Assembly (NCBI RefSeq): GCF_001457415.1
Contig: NZ_LN881722.1
Span: 372,001-436,000, forward strand
DNA from: Gorillibacterium timonense
GTDB lineage: Bacteria > Bacillota > Bacilli > Paenibacillales > NBRC-103111
Reading direction: 5' to 3'
DNA: 64,000 bases
Positions 27,243 to 36,471 of the stretch are shown piece by piece; within the stretch, counting starts at the first letter, position 1; the number at the start of each line of letters is the position of its first letter. The notes under the pieces are model-generated. The model did not search any database. It worked only from the letters and a program-made list of their open reading frames with translations, and was not told where the DNA came from. The position numbers and the translations under genes were made by a program.

Positions 27243-27247
27243 TTCTC

Positions 27248-27730
27248 CTACAGGCTTGGCACATAGACAACCGTAGATTCCTCATCCGTTGCTTGATTGG
27301 GCAGCAGCATCGTAAGCCGAATGGTTACCTTGCGGGTCTCGCTCGCATCCCGTTCGATGACGATACTTTTTACCTTTTGCGAGAGAACTTGATTCATCGT
27401 CGTACCATCTGGCTTGGCTAACGCGTAACTCACTTGATGAAGCGAGGCATCGAAGGAATAGGTCAGAACCTCTTTGGAGTCGGAATAGTGGATGATCAAG
27501 ATTCGGCTTCCGTCGCTCGACAGAGAGGCGTTTTCTTTACGCAAGGCGTTCACCATATGATTCAGAACGGTCCGGGAATCCCGTTTCGCTTCATCTCGGG
27601 TTGTCTGCTGCACAAGAGTGGCATGCGTCTGATCGGTGAGATACAGAATTCCCCCCATCACGATTCCCAAGATCACGATGACAGCTAGAACTTCTACGAG
27701 AGTGATGCCGCGTCGATTACGTTTCATCAT
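27248..27730 (-). CDS. Minor prepilin-like protein (second in pair)
   Basis: 160 residues starting MMKRNRRG-ITLVEVLAVIVILG: a short basic leader, Gly at the cleavage site and Glu at +5. The body is a beta-rich GspJ/ComGF-like domain (SRTVLNHMVNALRKENASL). It probably joins a priming or tip complex of the pilus. It is co-transcribed with the gene at 27745-28209, against the direction of the other pil genes. Confidence 0.82.
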   Translation of the reverse strand: MMKRNRRGITLVEVLAVIVILGIVMGGILYLTDQTHATLVQQTTRDEAKRDSRTVLNHMVNALRKENASLSSDGSRILIIHYSDSKEVLTYSFDASLHQVSYALAKPDGTTMNQVLSQKVKSIVIERDASETRKVTIRLTMLLPNQATDEESTVVYVPSL

Positions 27731-27744
27731 GAGTCTCTTCCCCT

Positions 27745-28209
27745 CTAGTGGCTGTCCAAATAGGCCTGAAGCACATAAGGCTGGCCGGTCTGCACGTCGG
27801 TAGCGGTCACTTGGACAAGTCGAAAATCTTCGTTCAGGTTATAGGTAGTTCCTTGGATGGCCACGTTAGTCGCTTGCTCGGGAAGAGGAAGGGTAGCGAT
27901 CTCAATCTTGACTTTCGGAGCGGCAGAGGTCGGAAGGTACAGGGTTTGGACAGGGGACGGAGTTGCAGCCTTGAGCGAGATCAAATCGACAGATTGTCCG
28001 TACAGAGTGATGGAGCTGTCCGATTTTAGGGCTTCCTTAAGCTCTTCCATGACCGTGCGGGCAGCGGATAGGTTCGATTCTTTGTCGTTATTTTGCTTGG
28101 AAAATAAGGACGTTTGCTGAAGCGCATAGGAGATGGCCAGAACAGCGACGGCGAGTATGACGATCGACACCAAGACCTCAATCAAGGTAATGCCCCGCTT
28201 GTTGTTCAT
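27745..28209 (-). CDS. Minor prepilin-like protein (first in pair)
   Basis: 154 residues with the leader MNNKRG-ITLIEVLVSIVILAVAVLAI, cleavage Gly and Glu at +5, in the GspI/PilV style. An amphipathic helix (ARTVMEELKEALKSD) is followed by a beta-rich part. The divergent 73-bp gap to the large exported protein at 28283 must hold both promoters, so the minor pilins and that protein may be expressed together. Confidence 0.82.
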   Translation of the reverse strand: MNNKRGITLIEVLVSIVILAVAVLAISYALQQTSLFSKQNNDKESNLSAARTVMEELKEALKSDSSITLYGQSVDLISLKAATPSPVQTLYLPTSAAPKVKIEIATLPLPEQATNVAIQGTTYNLNEDFRLVQVTATDVQTGQPYVLQAYLDSH

Positions 28210-28282
28210 AGGAACCTCCAGCCAACTAGTCTTATAGTCCTACTATAGAGGAATTGGGCAAGATTGGAAAGAGGGGATCGCG

Positions 28283-30502
28283 ATGAAGAAGCTTGCTTCC
28301 CAAAAAGGAAACGCCCTGCTGCTCGTTCTTGCTTTCGTATTGGTTATGGTGCTTCTGATTATGCCTGTCCTTGCCCTTGCGAGTGAAGGCCAGCTCCAGA
28401 CCTTAACGGATGGACACAACGAAGCGGCTTTTGTCAAAGCGGAATCGGCTGCGCGAGTCTATAAGGATCTGTTCGAGAAAGCCTTCGCTCGCATGGAGAG
28501 CGACTCAACGAGAACGACTCCGATCACGGTTGATGATGTCGCGGTTTTGGCACAGGAAACGGCAGCGGCTCTCCAGCATGCCAACCTGTATCCGTGGCTG
28601 ACGATCTCGGCGGATGCCATTCCTGCCGACGGCGGAGTTCCGGCTATCTCTTTTACCGCCTCTTCCGGCAGCGGTCCGCAAAAACGGGCAAAGGCCATCG
28701 TGCTCCAAATCTCAACCGAGCAGGAAACCGTCTCGAATCCGGCTGAGGGCGCCTTCTATATCCAGCACGGAGTCGTATCGAACAATACGCGCGTCAACCA
28801 CCTGTTTGAAGATGTTTCGAGCGAACTGACGCCGCCCGGTTATCGCTTCATCGAGAATGACTATCCCGCAGACAAATATACTGCTGAATTCAAGGATTAC
28901 ATGTCGAGATATACCGGAAGCTCCTTTGACGAAAAGTTTTCCAAAAGGCCGCTTCCTCTAGCTCCACTGTCCTTTGATGCCGCTTATCAGCCCTTCCCGG
29001 ATAGCCCACTGGGAACCGTGGACAAGGTTTATTCCAGACCAGGTGGGACCGGGCTGTTGAACGCTTCGAAGGTTACCTTGAAGGAAACGGAGTTTGATGG
29101 GTCGTATGTGATCACACCGGCTCCAGGAGGGAACGGCGTAGCGATTAAATCGAGTGGGGATGTTGTTTTCCCCGGCTCCATAAAGAATACGACCATCGAG
29201 GGAGACTTGCTGGTCGGTGGCAATCTTCTGGCGGAACAAGGAAACACGAAGCTCGTGATCAAAGGGAATGTGAAGGTGAACGGGGATATGCGGCTGGGAT
29301 CGTTCACTGACCTGATCATAGAAGGAAACGTGGAGGTACGGGGCAGCCTGACAACCGGAGCGTTCCACAACAGCTTGATCGTGAAGGGCGATCTCATCGT
29401 CCATGGAAGTGAGACGAAAATCGGCCAGATCGCTACCTTAACCGTCCAAGGAGACTTCCTAACCAAAGGGGATGTAACTTTTACCGGTTCGGTCGACAAT
29501 GAGGCCCAGGTCGGTGGCGACCTCATCACGAACAAGAATTTCACTGCTGCCGGAAATATGAAAGTTCTTGATGTACAAGGGGCTTTAAGCAGCAAGTTGT
29601 CCATGAAATTTGGTACCGTGGACTACCTGTCCGTCGGCAGATGGTCCACGATGGCGGCGAGCGATTCCTCTTATAAGAGCGGGACCATCGTCGGCAATGA
29701 CAGACAATCCATCGTGAGCGGAACGGAATTCCGTTATGGGCACATCGGATTCCTGCGAGCCACGCGTGACTTCAGCTGCGAGACCTTCACATCGGCGAGT
29801 GAGATTAGCATGCTTCGGCTAGGAGGTTCTCTCCTCACGGGGAACGACATTAAGATCCCCTCTACCGCTGCGTACTGGCTGATCGACGGGGATATCAGCG
29901 TCGGACAGAAGCTGAATTTTGAGTACATCACGAATGTAACAGTGAAGGGATCGATCTTCGCTGGCGAGGAATTCATGTTTACGAATGTCGCTACCGATTT
30001 TCATGTAGGCGGCTCCATCTTATCTCCAGGCAACATCTCCTTTTATGAGATTCGGAACGGAAGCATGGGGAGTATTCTCTCGAGAAAAGCGATCAGCTTC
30101 CGAACGATCACCTCCCTGCAAATTGCGGAGACCATCGCCGCTGGCGGGGATATCACGTTTGTTGCCGGAATCGGCAATCTGAAGGTGGCGAAGGATCTGA
30201 TCTCGGCTGGAAGCCTAACGATATCCGATAATTGTGATTTATCTGCCGAAGTGAAGATTGGAGGCATGTTGGCAGCATTAAAGGATATTTCCATTCTGAA
30301 TAATCTGCATCCGGGGACAACCTTTGGCGGCTTCTATTCCGGAGGCAACGTGACCTTCGCCTCCTGGAATACGGCTTCGGGATCGAACAGGCCAGCGGAG
30401 AATTATTTGAAAATCAACCATAAAGCGCCCGAAGCTCAGAGTGTCAGTCGGATTACGATCAGCACCAAATGGAGCTCTCGCGTCACCTACGCTGCCCCAT
30501 GA
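28283..30502 (+). CDS. Large pilus-associated protein: pilin-like anchor plus beta-solenoid
   Basis: 739 residues. The N-terminus KKLASQKG-NALLLVLAFVLVM looks like a pilin or PilX/GspK signal and helix but has Leu, not Glu, at +5, as tip pilins of the GspK kind do. An Ala-rich helical and beta region fills about 35-290. Residues about 300-690 are a long series of roughly 20-residue beta-strand repeats with Gly-rich turns (VIKGNVKVNGDMRLG, IIEGNVEVRGSLTTG, VVKGDLIVHG-like), resembling bactofilin or DUF342-type beta-helices. Between minor pilins and pilMNO, it may be a tip adhesin or pilus-tip scaffold; this is inference. Confidence 0.75.
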   Translation: MKKLASQKGNALLLVLAFVLVMVLLIMPVLALASEGQLQTLTDGHNEAAFVKAESAARVYKDLFEKAFARMESDSTRTTPITVDDVAVLAQETAAALQHANLYPWLTISADAIPADGGVPAISFTASSGSGPQKRAKAIVLQISTEQETVSNPAEGAFYIQHGVVSNNTRVNHLFEDVSSELTPPGYRFIENDYPADKYTAEFKDYMSRYTGSSFDEKFSKRPLPLAPLSFDAAYQPFPDSPLGTVDKVYSRPGGTGLLNASKVTLKETEFDGSYVITPAPGGNGVAIKSSGDVVFPGSIKNTTIEGDLLVGGNLLAEQGNTKLVIKGNVKVNGDMRLGSFTDLIIEGNVEVRGSLTTGAFHNSLIVKGDLIVHGSETKIGQIATLTVQGDFLTKGDVTFTGSVDNEAQVGGDLITNKNFTAAGNMKVLDVQGALSSKLSMKFGTVDYLSVGRWSTMAASDSSYKSGTIVGNDRQSIVSGTEFRYGHIGFLRATRDFSCETFTSASEISMLRLGGSLLTGNDIKIPSTAAYWLIDGDISVGQKLNFEYITNVTVKGSIFAGEEFMFTNVATDFHVGGSILSPGNISFYEIRNGSMGSILSRKAISFRTITSLQIAETIAAGGDITFVAGIGNLKVAKDLISAGSLTISDNCDLSAEVKIGGMLAALKDISILNNLHPGTTFGGFYSGGNVTFASWNTASGSNRPAENYLKINHKAPEAQSVSRITISTKWSSRVTYAAP

Positions 30503-30542
30503 AGACAGCAAGCGTTGACTCTATAAGAGGAGGAAGTCCACG

Positions 30543-31829
30543 ATGATTCAGTCGCTCTGGAGCCGCATCAAGCCGGGGAAATCCGTTTTCGGCATGGAAA
30601 TTACAGAGGATGAAGTGAAGCTCTGCGAACTGGATGCGGTTAGCAGCGGGCGGCTGCGGATTGTCCAATGCGCCTCGGTATCGCTCCCGAAGGGGACGAT
30701 GAACGACGGGCGGGTGAAGGACCCGCATGCCCTGGAAGAGGCGGTTCGCGAACTGCTCGCGGAGAAGCGGTGGGGAACCAACCGGGTGCATCTGGCTATC
30801 CCCAGCCAAACCGTTCTCGTGAAGACGATCAAGATGCCGAACGCCCCGGACAACCAGATGGAGAAGCTGATCCGGTATGAGCTGGCGCATCATCTGACCT
30901 TGCCCTTCGAGCACCCCCATTACTCCTACACTCGCCTGGAGCGGGAACAAGGAGGGAATGACACCAAGAAGGGGAAGAAGCCGGAGAAACCAGAGAAACC
31001 AGGGAAATCGGAGAAGCCAGGGGAAACGGGAAATCCAGAGCCGGAGAAACCGGAGAAACTGGAAAGGCTGGAGCAACCAAGGAAGTCAGAGAAATCAGTC
31101 CATAGGCCAAAGGCAAACCTCCTATCCTTCGCGCAAAAAGAGATCGATTTCTCCCGTCTCTTCACCCGCAAAGCTTCGCAGGAGGTGGCTGTCGCTTCCG
31201 AAGAAGGCGCTGACAGTCCTGTACTTAGCGAAGTGCTCATCGTAGCCGCGCCCATGGAGATGCTGGAGGAGTATGTCCATCTCTTGAACCGGATGAAGCT
31301 TGCGCCGCTCAGCTTTGAGATCAAAGCCTTCTCTCTGATGCGGCTGCAGGAGCGGTGCATGCCGCTTGAGGAGGACTCCTGGATCATCCTCGACGTCAAC
31401 GCCTCCAACACAGACTTGACCATCGTGGACCACGGGTTGTTCCGATTGACCCGCAACATGGAGATCCGTTTTGCCTCGGCAGATTCGCCAGCCGATGACA
31501 GCCAGGAGTATTCCTTCTACAACGGGATCATGAGCCCGAGTCAACCCTTCGAAAATGCTTGCCAGGATCTCGTTTCAGAGCTGGAGCGGCTGCTTAACTT
31601 CTACCGGTATTCCCTGGACAACCGCCATATCGAATTTCCGGCTATCGTACTTACCGGCAGCTTGGATCGGATGAAAGAGCTGGAGGATTACCTCGCCTCG
31701 CGCATGAATCAACGCATCTATCGATACGAGGCAACGTCTTCCGCCGGTCTTTTTGGCGGCGAATCTTCGATTGATCTCGCCGCTTTTGCCGTTCCGGTCG
31801 GCCTTGCTCTGAGGGGGAGTCGCGAATGA
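30543..31829 (+). CDS. pilM: Type IV pilus assembly protein PilM-like, with repetitive insert
   Basis: Cytoplasmic actin-like ATPase that binds the PilN N-terminus. 428 residues; VFGMEITEDEVKLCEL is the first actin-like strand pair, and LIVAAPMEMLEEYVHLL and IILDVNASNTDLTIVDHG are typical PilM elements. Residues about 138-188 are an insert rich in Lys, Pro and Glu (PEKPEKPGKSEKPGE) coded by repeated 9-bp units; it lies between two core strands and would loop out. The stop overlaps the pilN start (ATGA). Confidence 0.85.
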   Translation: MIQSLWSRIKPGKSVFGMEITEDEVKLCELDAVSSGRLRIVQCASVSLPKGTMNDGRVKDPHALEEAVRELLAEKRWGTNRVHLAIPSQTVLVKTIKMPNAPDNQMEKLIRYELAHHLTLPFEHPHYSYTRLEREQGGNDTKKGKKPEKPEKPGKSEKPGETGNPEPEKPEKLERLEQPRKSEKSVHRPKANLLSFAQKEIDFSRLFTRKASQEVAVASEEGADSPVLSEVLIVAAPMEMLEEYVHLLNRMKLAPLSFEIKAFSLMRLQERCMPLEEDSWIILDVNASNTDLTIVDHGLFRLTRNMEIRFASADSPADDSQEYSFYNGIMSPSQPFENACQDLVSELERLLNFYRYSLDNRHIEFPAIVLTGSLDRMKELEDYLASRMNQRIYRYEATSSAGLFGGESSIDLAAFAVPVGLALRGSRE

Positions 31830-32437
31830 AACCGATCAATCTTCTCCCCAAGGTTCCCTACCTGGTCAAGCGTCGCGACTTCCTGATTTTGATTGTACTG
31901 ATCTTCGCGCTAACCGCCTTGGCGGTGCAAGTCTCGCTGGCTTATGTGTGGAAGTCCAACAAAACCACCAGTGAGGCCACGCTTCAGAGGACGAGCGCTG
32001 ACGTTCGGGAACTGCAGAGTAAGACAACGCTCGACCCAAGGAGCTTGCTCTACGCGCAAGGGAATGCCATGCTCAAGCAGCTCACGGATGCCCGCCCGGA
32101 GTGGGTTCCGGTATTGGATTCCGTGCTTGCGGCAATGACCTATCAGGGTCAGATCGACCATCTCGCCGTATCCGAATCCCGCACTCTTTCTCTTACGACG
32201 ATCGTATTGACGGAGGAGCAGTTGAAGGAATGCATGGGGAAGCTGGAGGACGTCCCTTATTTCGATAAGATGACCCTCCATGTAACGGAGCACAAGCAGT
32301 TTCGCGAAGGAGACAAGGCCAAGCTGATCTCCTTCGACGGAGAGGTGGTCGATTTGACCCATCGTGATTATTACTCGTTGGATGTGGAGATTCAGCTACC
32401 CTCGGTCGCCGACATCCGGAAAGCGGGGACGCCATGA
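31826..32437 (+). CDS. pilN: Type IV pilus alignment protein PilN-like
   Basis: 203 residues: the short cytoplasmic N-terminus MKPINLLPKVPYLVKRR carries the INLLP motif that binds PilM, followed by a membrane helix (about 18-38) and an extracytoplasmic ferredoxin-like domain. It sits in the usual pilM-N-O order with 4-base overlaps at both ends, which implies equal expression. Confidence 0.88.
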   Translation: MKPINLLPKVPYLVKRRDFLILIVLIFALTALAVQVSLAYVWKSNKTTSEATLQRTSADVRELQSKTTLDPRSLLYAQGNAMLKQLTDARPEWVPVLDSVLAAMTYQGQIDHLAVSESRTLSLTTIVLTEEQLKECMGKLEDVPYFDKMTLHVTEHKQFREGDKAKLISFDGEVVDLTHRDYYSLDVEIQLPSVADIRKAGTP

Positions 32438-33177
32438 AGGATTCGATCCGCGGCCTGTACCGATCCGCTCACAAAAGAGCCGTTGTCGCCATCGCGGTTG
32501 CGGCTGCCGCAGCTCTCCTTGTCAATCTCGCTTTTGCCATTCTATCCTCATGGCCGTCCTACCGGGAATACCGGTCAATGGAGGAACAGTTGACGGTGAA
32601 ACAAGCGGAATGGGAGGAATTGTCCCGAAAGCCGATTGCCGAGCAAGCGTCGAACCGGGATATTGACCGATTGCTGGCCGCTATCCCTCTGAAGCTGCAG
32701 CTATCTGCGATGACCGGAGAGGTCATGGAGATGGCATCCCGCTCTCAAGTGCTGTTCGTTCGTTTGAGTCAGGGACAGGGACAAGCTGCGGGAAGCGCAT
32801 CGGCTCCCAGCACGAGCGCGAATGGAGACGCGGCCGCTCCAAGCAGCGGGACTGAAGCCAACGCCGGAACCGTATCGGGTGTGTTGGTCCCGCATGTGTT
32901 CCAGACCACCGTATACGGCGATATGCTTTCTCTGAGGACCTTTTTGGATAACTTGTCCAAGTCGGATACCTTCTTTACCGTGAACCAGGTTGCCTTTGCC
33001 AAAATCGAAGCCAAAGACGAGGGTGATCTTTCATCTCTTCTTCTGAAGCTGCCGCATTGGCGCGAAGGGCTGCCCGCTTATTCGATGGACCTCACTTTGG
33101 CGGCGTTCACTTTGCCGGAATCCTATCAGGAGTCATTTAAAGATTGGGAGAAGGGGCAGACGACCGCATGGCGATGA
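32434..33177 (+). CDS. pilO: Type IV pilus alignment protein PilO-like
   Basis: 247 residues with one membrane helix (about 13-35), a short coiled coil (YRSMEEQLTVKQAEWEEL) and an extracytoplasmic domain interrupted by a Gly/Ala/Ser-rich loop (about 112-142). Proteins of this kind pair with PilN. The last gene of the pil cluster; no PilP or PilQ follows, as expected for a cell without an outer membrane. Confidence 0.82.
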   Translation: MKDSIRGLYRSAHKRAVVAIAVAAAAALLVNLAFAILSSWPSYREYRSMEEQLTVKQAEWEELSRKPIAEQASNRDIDRLLAAIPLKLQLSAMTGEVMEMASRSQVLFVRLSQGQGQAAGSASAPSTSANGDAAAPSSGTEANAGTVSGVLVPHVFQTTVYGDMLSLRTFLDNLSKSDTFFTVNQVAFAKIEAKDEGDLSSLLLKLPHWREGLPAYSMDLTLAAFTLPESYQESFKDWEKGQTTAWR

Positions 33178-33248
33178 GCGGATTGAATGAAATGAAAAAC
33201 CGGGGGACCGCTAAGATCGCTAGGATCACTAGATCACTAAGAGCCAAA

Positions 33249-33291
33249 ATCGCCAGGATGGGCAAGATCGCCAGGATGGGGCAAGATCGCC
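33249..33291. repeat. Short tandem repeat after pilO
   Basis: ATCGCCAGGATGGGCAAG (33249-33266), ATCGCCAGGATGGGGCAAG (33267-33285) and ATCGCC (33286-) are consecutive. Looser AAGATCGC/AGGATC units precede them from about 33210. No gene is seen in this 211-base gap. Confidence 0.7.
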
Positions 33292-33324
33292 TGGCATCGC
33301 ACATCGCACATCACCAAATCGCGT

Positions 33325-33369
33325 AAAAAACAGCCATTCGTTCTTCTCCAAACGAAGAACGATAGCTGT
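33325..33369 (-). terminator. Terminator of the deacetylase gene
   Basis: ACAGC..TCGTTCTTC pairs with GAAGAACGA..GCTGT round a 7-base loop; the six A at 33325-33330 give a U-run on the - strand. Confidence 0.9.
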
Positions 33370-33388
33370 GCGCTTTCATGAGAACCCG

Positions 33389-34366
33389 TTATTTCGTATA
33401 CTCACGGATTTTGGCGATCAGATCTTTGCCGCTGATGCTCTTGTAGCCTGCGTTAATGCGGTACACCATATTTCCAGTCGGTCCGTTGAGCCCTCCCTGG
33501 ATGGTCACGTCCAGCTTATGGCCCAGCTTGGCGGAGATGGTGCGGATGTCCTTGTTGCTGGCTCCATACGGATAAGAGAAGACGTCCGTCTTCGTGCCCA
33601 GCTCTTCGCGGATCCGCTTGTCCGCCAGCGCCAGGTCGTCGGTGATTCGCTTGTGGTACTGCTCCACCGTTTCGGCGGGTTTGCCCTTCTCAGCGGGATA
33701 GCGGCTGGTGAGGGCGGGGCCGGCATTCGGGATATAGAAATGCTGGTTATAGGTGTGGCTGTAGAAGCTCATGCCGTTTTGGCCCATTTCTCTCATCTGG
33801 TCCCAGGTCAAATGCGGATTGCCGCCCGGATTCCCGGTTTCGGTCGATCGGACGATGATGAAGTTGGTGGCGGGAATCTTATTCTTTTTCAGGTAGGGAT
33901 AAGCCACGGTATAGAAATCCTCATACCCATCGTCGAAGGTTAGGAGAACGGCATTAGCCGGTACCTTGCCCTTGTTCAGCTTGAATGCTTTGAACTCGTC
34001 CATCGAGATGAAGTGAAAGCCGTTCTTGGTTAGGGTGGTCAACTGCTCTTGGAAAACCTTCAAGGAGATCGATTTGGCCTTCGGGTCATCCTTGAAATCG
34101 TGATACATCAGCACGGCAACCTTGTTGGTATAGGTAACCTTGGCTGTCGAATTGACCGTGGTCGGCTTCCCTTGACCGCTTGCAAAGTAGGCGGGCTCAG
34201 CTGTGGGTGAATTCCCAATCGGTACGGTAACCCCAGCGGGGCTCGGTTTTGCGATCTCCGCGGTATGGGCGGGTGTGGGTGGTGTTAAGAAGAATACGAA
34301 CGCCGCGATGAGCAAAACACCGGCAAGGCAGGTTAGGGAGATGATCCCTTTTTTGTGTATGTTCAT
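33389..34366 (-). CDS. Exported polysaccharide deacetylase
   Basis: 325 residues with an uncleaved or signal-like N-terminal membrane segment (about 8-27). The NodB-type domain begins near residue 80: VAVLMYHDF, LLTFDDGYEDFYTVAYPYL (the metal-binding Asp pair), SHTYNQH (the metal-binding His pair) and FSYPYGASNKDIRT. The arrangement resembles PgaB/IcaB enzymes that deacetylate poly-N-acetylglucosamine, but peptidoglycan or chitin oligomers are possible substrates. It is a single-gene unit between the pil operon and the chemoreceptor. Confidence 0.85.
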   Translation of the reverse strand: MNIHKKGIISLTCLAGVLLIAAFVFFLTPPTPAHTAEIAKPSPAGVTVPIGNSPTAEPAYFASGQGKPTTVNSTAKVTYTNKVAVLMYHDFKDDPKAKSISLKVFQEQLTTLTKNGFHFISMDEFKAFKLNKGKVPANAVLLTFDDGYEDFYTVAYPYLKKNKIPATNFIIVRSTETGNPGGNPHLTWDQMREMGQNGMSFYSHTYNQHFYIPNAGPALTSRYPAEKGKPAETVEQYHKRITDDLALADKRIREELGTKTDVFSYPYGASNKDIRTISAKLGHKLDVTIQGGLNGPTGNMVYRINAGYKSISGKDLIAKIREYTK

Positions 34367-34718
34367 GACGAGTCTCCTTCCCGCAATGCGGAAGCGGCCT
34401 GCACAGGCTTACTGGATATGAGGGACAAAGGGGAAGCAGGAAGAGAAGCGCGAATGGATAAACATTCCTCCCAATGCCGCCTCTCTATAGACGCTGCAAA
34501 TGGGTAAAAAGTTTCGCTAGTCAAGAATGTGAAGAGAGGGTATGAAAAAAATGATCGAAATGTGTCGAATCATAGTCTTTTTTAGACAGGAATAACCAAA
34601 TGGATGTAGAATATGTAGAGTGATCCTTTTGAGGCAGCGCTGAATGTGGATCGGGGAGTGACGATCGTGGCCGCGTGGCTTGGATAGGTGAATGTTTCAT
34701 TATTTGGGAGGAATGAGT
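34367..34718. other. Divergent intergenic region, deacetylase / chemoreceptor
   Basis: No gene is supported in these 352 bases. One interrupted inverted repeat, ATGATCGA (34551-34558) / TCGAATCAT (34565-34573, one extra A), could be a regulator site. I found neither a clear sigma-A pair nor a SigD-type TAAA-N15-CCGATAT promoter for the chemoreceptor. Confidence 0.4.
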
Positions 34719-36065
34719 ATGAGTAACCCTATCAAGCAGACTTGGCAGGCCATTTGGCAAAGATTCAACCCTGTACGATCATCGGATGCAGCCCCTGCTT
34801 CTCTCTTTGCCAATAAAAGCATAGCGGAGGGGAGCATTGATCCCACACTGGATGAAGAGATCCGGGAAAGATTGGACATGATCAAGCTGACGGAAGAAGA
34901 TATGGCGGTACTCCGGAGAATCAAGCCTCTTATGGAGCCCCATCTGCAGGCCGTCATCGATGACTATTACGATTCGCTCATGAAGATATCCAAGCTGAAG
35001 GCGATCATTTATATGCACAGCTCGGTTGAACGGTTGAAAGGAACCATGAGGCGGCATTTGCTGGAGATTCTCGACGGGCACATCGACACGTCCTTCATGG
35101 AGAAGCGGCTGCGCATCGCCATGATGCACAACAAGATCGGGCTCGAGCCGAAGTGGTATATGGCCGCTTTCGAGAAGCTTCAGTCCTCCTTTAAGGAGCA
35201 CCTGGCACAAGAATTGAAGACATCCGTCGATCGCGAACAGGCGACGGAGACCATCTCCAAGATGTTTAACTTCGAGCAGCAGGTCGTCCTGGACGCCTAT
35301 GAGAAGGAAAATATCCGGGAACGGGAGTCGCAATACGAGAAGGTCAAGGACGAATTGAAAGCCAATTTGGCTATGATCAGCGCGGAATTGGCTGCTTTGA
35401 CGGAAGAAACGAGCGCGTCCGTAGAGGAGCTCGTCTCCACCAGCAATGAAGTCAATCGCTCGCTGTCGCAGAGCGTCGATCAATCCCAGGAGAGCCGCAG
35501 CCTCGCCGCAACGGGGCAAGAGGATCTGCAAGCGCTGGGACAGCGGATATCCTCCATTCGCAAGAGTGCGGATCATATGGAAGAGACCGTTCAGCAGTTG
35601 AACCGGTCTTCCGCGCAAATTCATAACATCGTCCTGATCGTGAAAGACATCGCGGATCAGACGAAGCTGCTCTCCCTGAATGCTTCTATCGAAGCCGCAA
35701 GGGCCGGAGAGCATGGCCGCGGATTTGCCGTCGTTGCCGGTGAAGTCCAGAAGCTCTCGGACGACACGAAGCAGGCGGTTCAGCAGATCACCGAGCTGGT
35801 CGGGCAAACGTCCAAGTATACCGCCAGCGTGGTGAAGGCGATCGGAGATACCCGCGAGCTCGTGACAGCCGGAGAGTCGGAAGCGGTGCGTACGGAACAA
35901 GCCTTCGCCGATATCGTTCTCTCGATGGAGAGCAGCCTGCAATCAGCGGCAAGCGTGAAGCAGGATATGGATACGCTCGTGGGAATCATCGAAGAGATTG
36001 GGCAGGCTTCCTACCGCGTAGCGACTACGGCAGAAACCCTTAATTCTACAACACAGGACTTTTAA
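34719..36065 (+). CDS. Globin-coupled methyl-accepting chemotaxis protein (HemAT-like)
   Basis: Soluble oxygen/heme sensor for aerotaxis, 448 residues and no membrane segment. Residues about 45-200 are a sensor globin; the probable proximal His is near residue 137 in [15 protein letters not shown], the most conserved stretch of HemAT globins. A coiled coil leads into the MCP signalling domain, with [20 protein letters not shown] near 310-335 as the hairpin tip. GGGAGG (34706-34711) is 7 bases from ATG 34719 and only 1 from ATG 34713, so the former is chosen. Confidence 0.92.
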   Translation: MSNPIKQTWQAIWQRFNPVRSSDAAPASLFANKSIAEGSIDPTLDEEIRERLDMIKLTEEDMAVLRRIKPLMEPHLQAVIDDYYDSLMKISKLKAIIYMHSSVERLKGTMRRHLLEILDGHIDTSFMEKRLRIAMMHNKIGLEPKWYMAAFEKLQSSFKEHLAQELKTSVDREQATETISKMFNFEQQVVLDAYEKENIRERESQYEKVKDELKANLAMISAELAALTEETSASVEELVSTSNEVNRSLSQSVDQSQESRSLAATGQEDLQALGQRISSIRKSADHMEETVQQLNRSSAQIHNIVLIVKDIADQTKLLSLNASIEAARAGEHGRGFAVVAGEVQKLSDDTKQAVQQITELVGQTSKYTASVVKAIGDTRELVTAGESEAVRTEQAFADIVLSMESSLQSAASVKQDMDTLVGIIEEIGQASYRVATTAETLNSTTQDF

Positions 36066-36130
36066 TCGAGAACCGGCAGGTTCGAGGCGCGAGCATCGCC
36101 TGATCGATTGTGATCGTCATCAGGGTGTAA

Positions 36131-36153
36131 AAAAGAGCGAGAGCTCTTTTTTT
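36131..36153 (+). terminator. Terminator of the chemoreceptor gene
   Basis: AAAAGAGC and GCTCTTTT pair round GAGA, followed by further T. Confidence 0.85.
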
Positions 36154-36203
36154 GTGTCCTTGAAAGCGGTTTAAAGAACGGATTCGCAAACACCTGCAAA
36201 ATA

Positions 36204-36246
36204 TGTGACCAATTTCACTTCTGCATCATTCAGGAGTCCCTATACT
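36204..36246 (+). promoter_or_regulatory. Fnr-type box and -10 of focA
   Basis: TGTGA-CCAATT-TCACT (36204-36219) is a near-perfect Fnr/Crp palindrome. TATACT at 36241-36246 starts 29.5 bp from its centre; with transcription from about 36253 the box lies at -41.5, the class II activator position. There is no good -35. Confidence 0.8.
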
Positions 36247-36435
36247 AAGACAGGGGTCCGGGGCAGGACGAAAGGAATTTGCTGCGCCCCTCTTTACGAT
36301 GCAGGGCTCACCCTTAATAATGGAGAAGTGGCTTCACCCGGTTCCGGCGTCATTCAATTATATCCTATGGAAGTGAGAGGTCAGCCTGATTCTGAAAGGC
36401 GCAGACGGCAGCGGGAAGGTCATCAACTAAAAAAA

Positions 36436-36449
36436 GGCGGTCCACCGCC
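36436..36449 (+). promoter_or_regulatory. Short GC-rich hairpin just ahead of focA
   Basis: GGCGGT and ACCGCC pair round CC, with seven A before and five A after. It sits about 10 bases ahead of the GGAG ribosome binding site, at the end of a leader of about 200 nt. It could act on translation or mRNA stability; it is not a + strand terminator. Confidence 0.45.
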
Positions 36450-36471
36450 AAAAATTTGGAGATGAAGAGAG

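Noticed and set aside
35319..36065. Possible membrane-bound receptor domain in the chemoreceptor
   Set aside because: No hydrophobic segment of adequate length is present; the protein is a soluble globin-coupled type.
36205..36465. 86-codon frame ahead of focA
   Set aside because: It begins inside the Fnr box and runs through the promoter and leader; no ribosome binding site precedes it.
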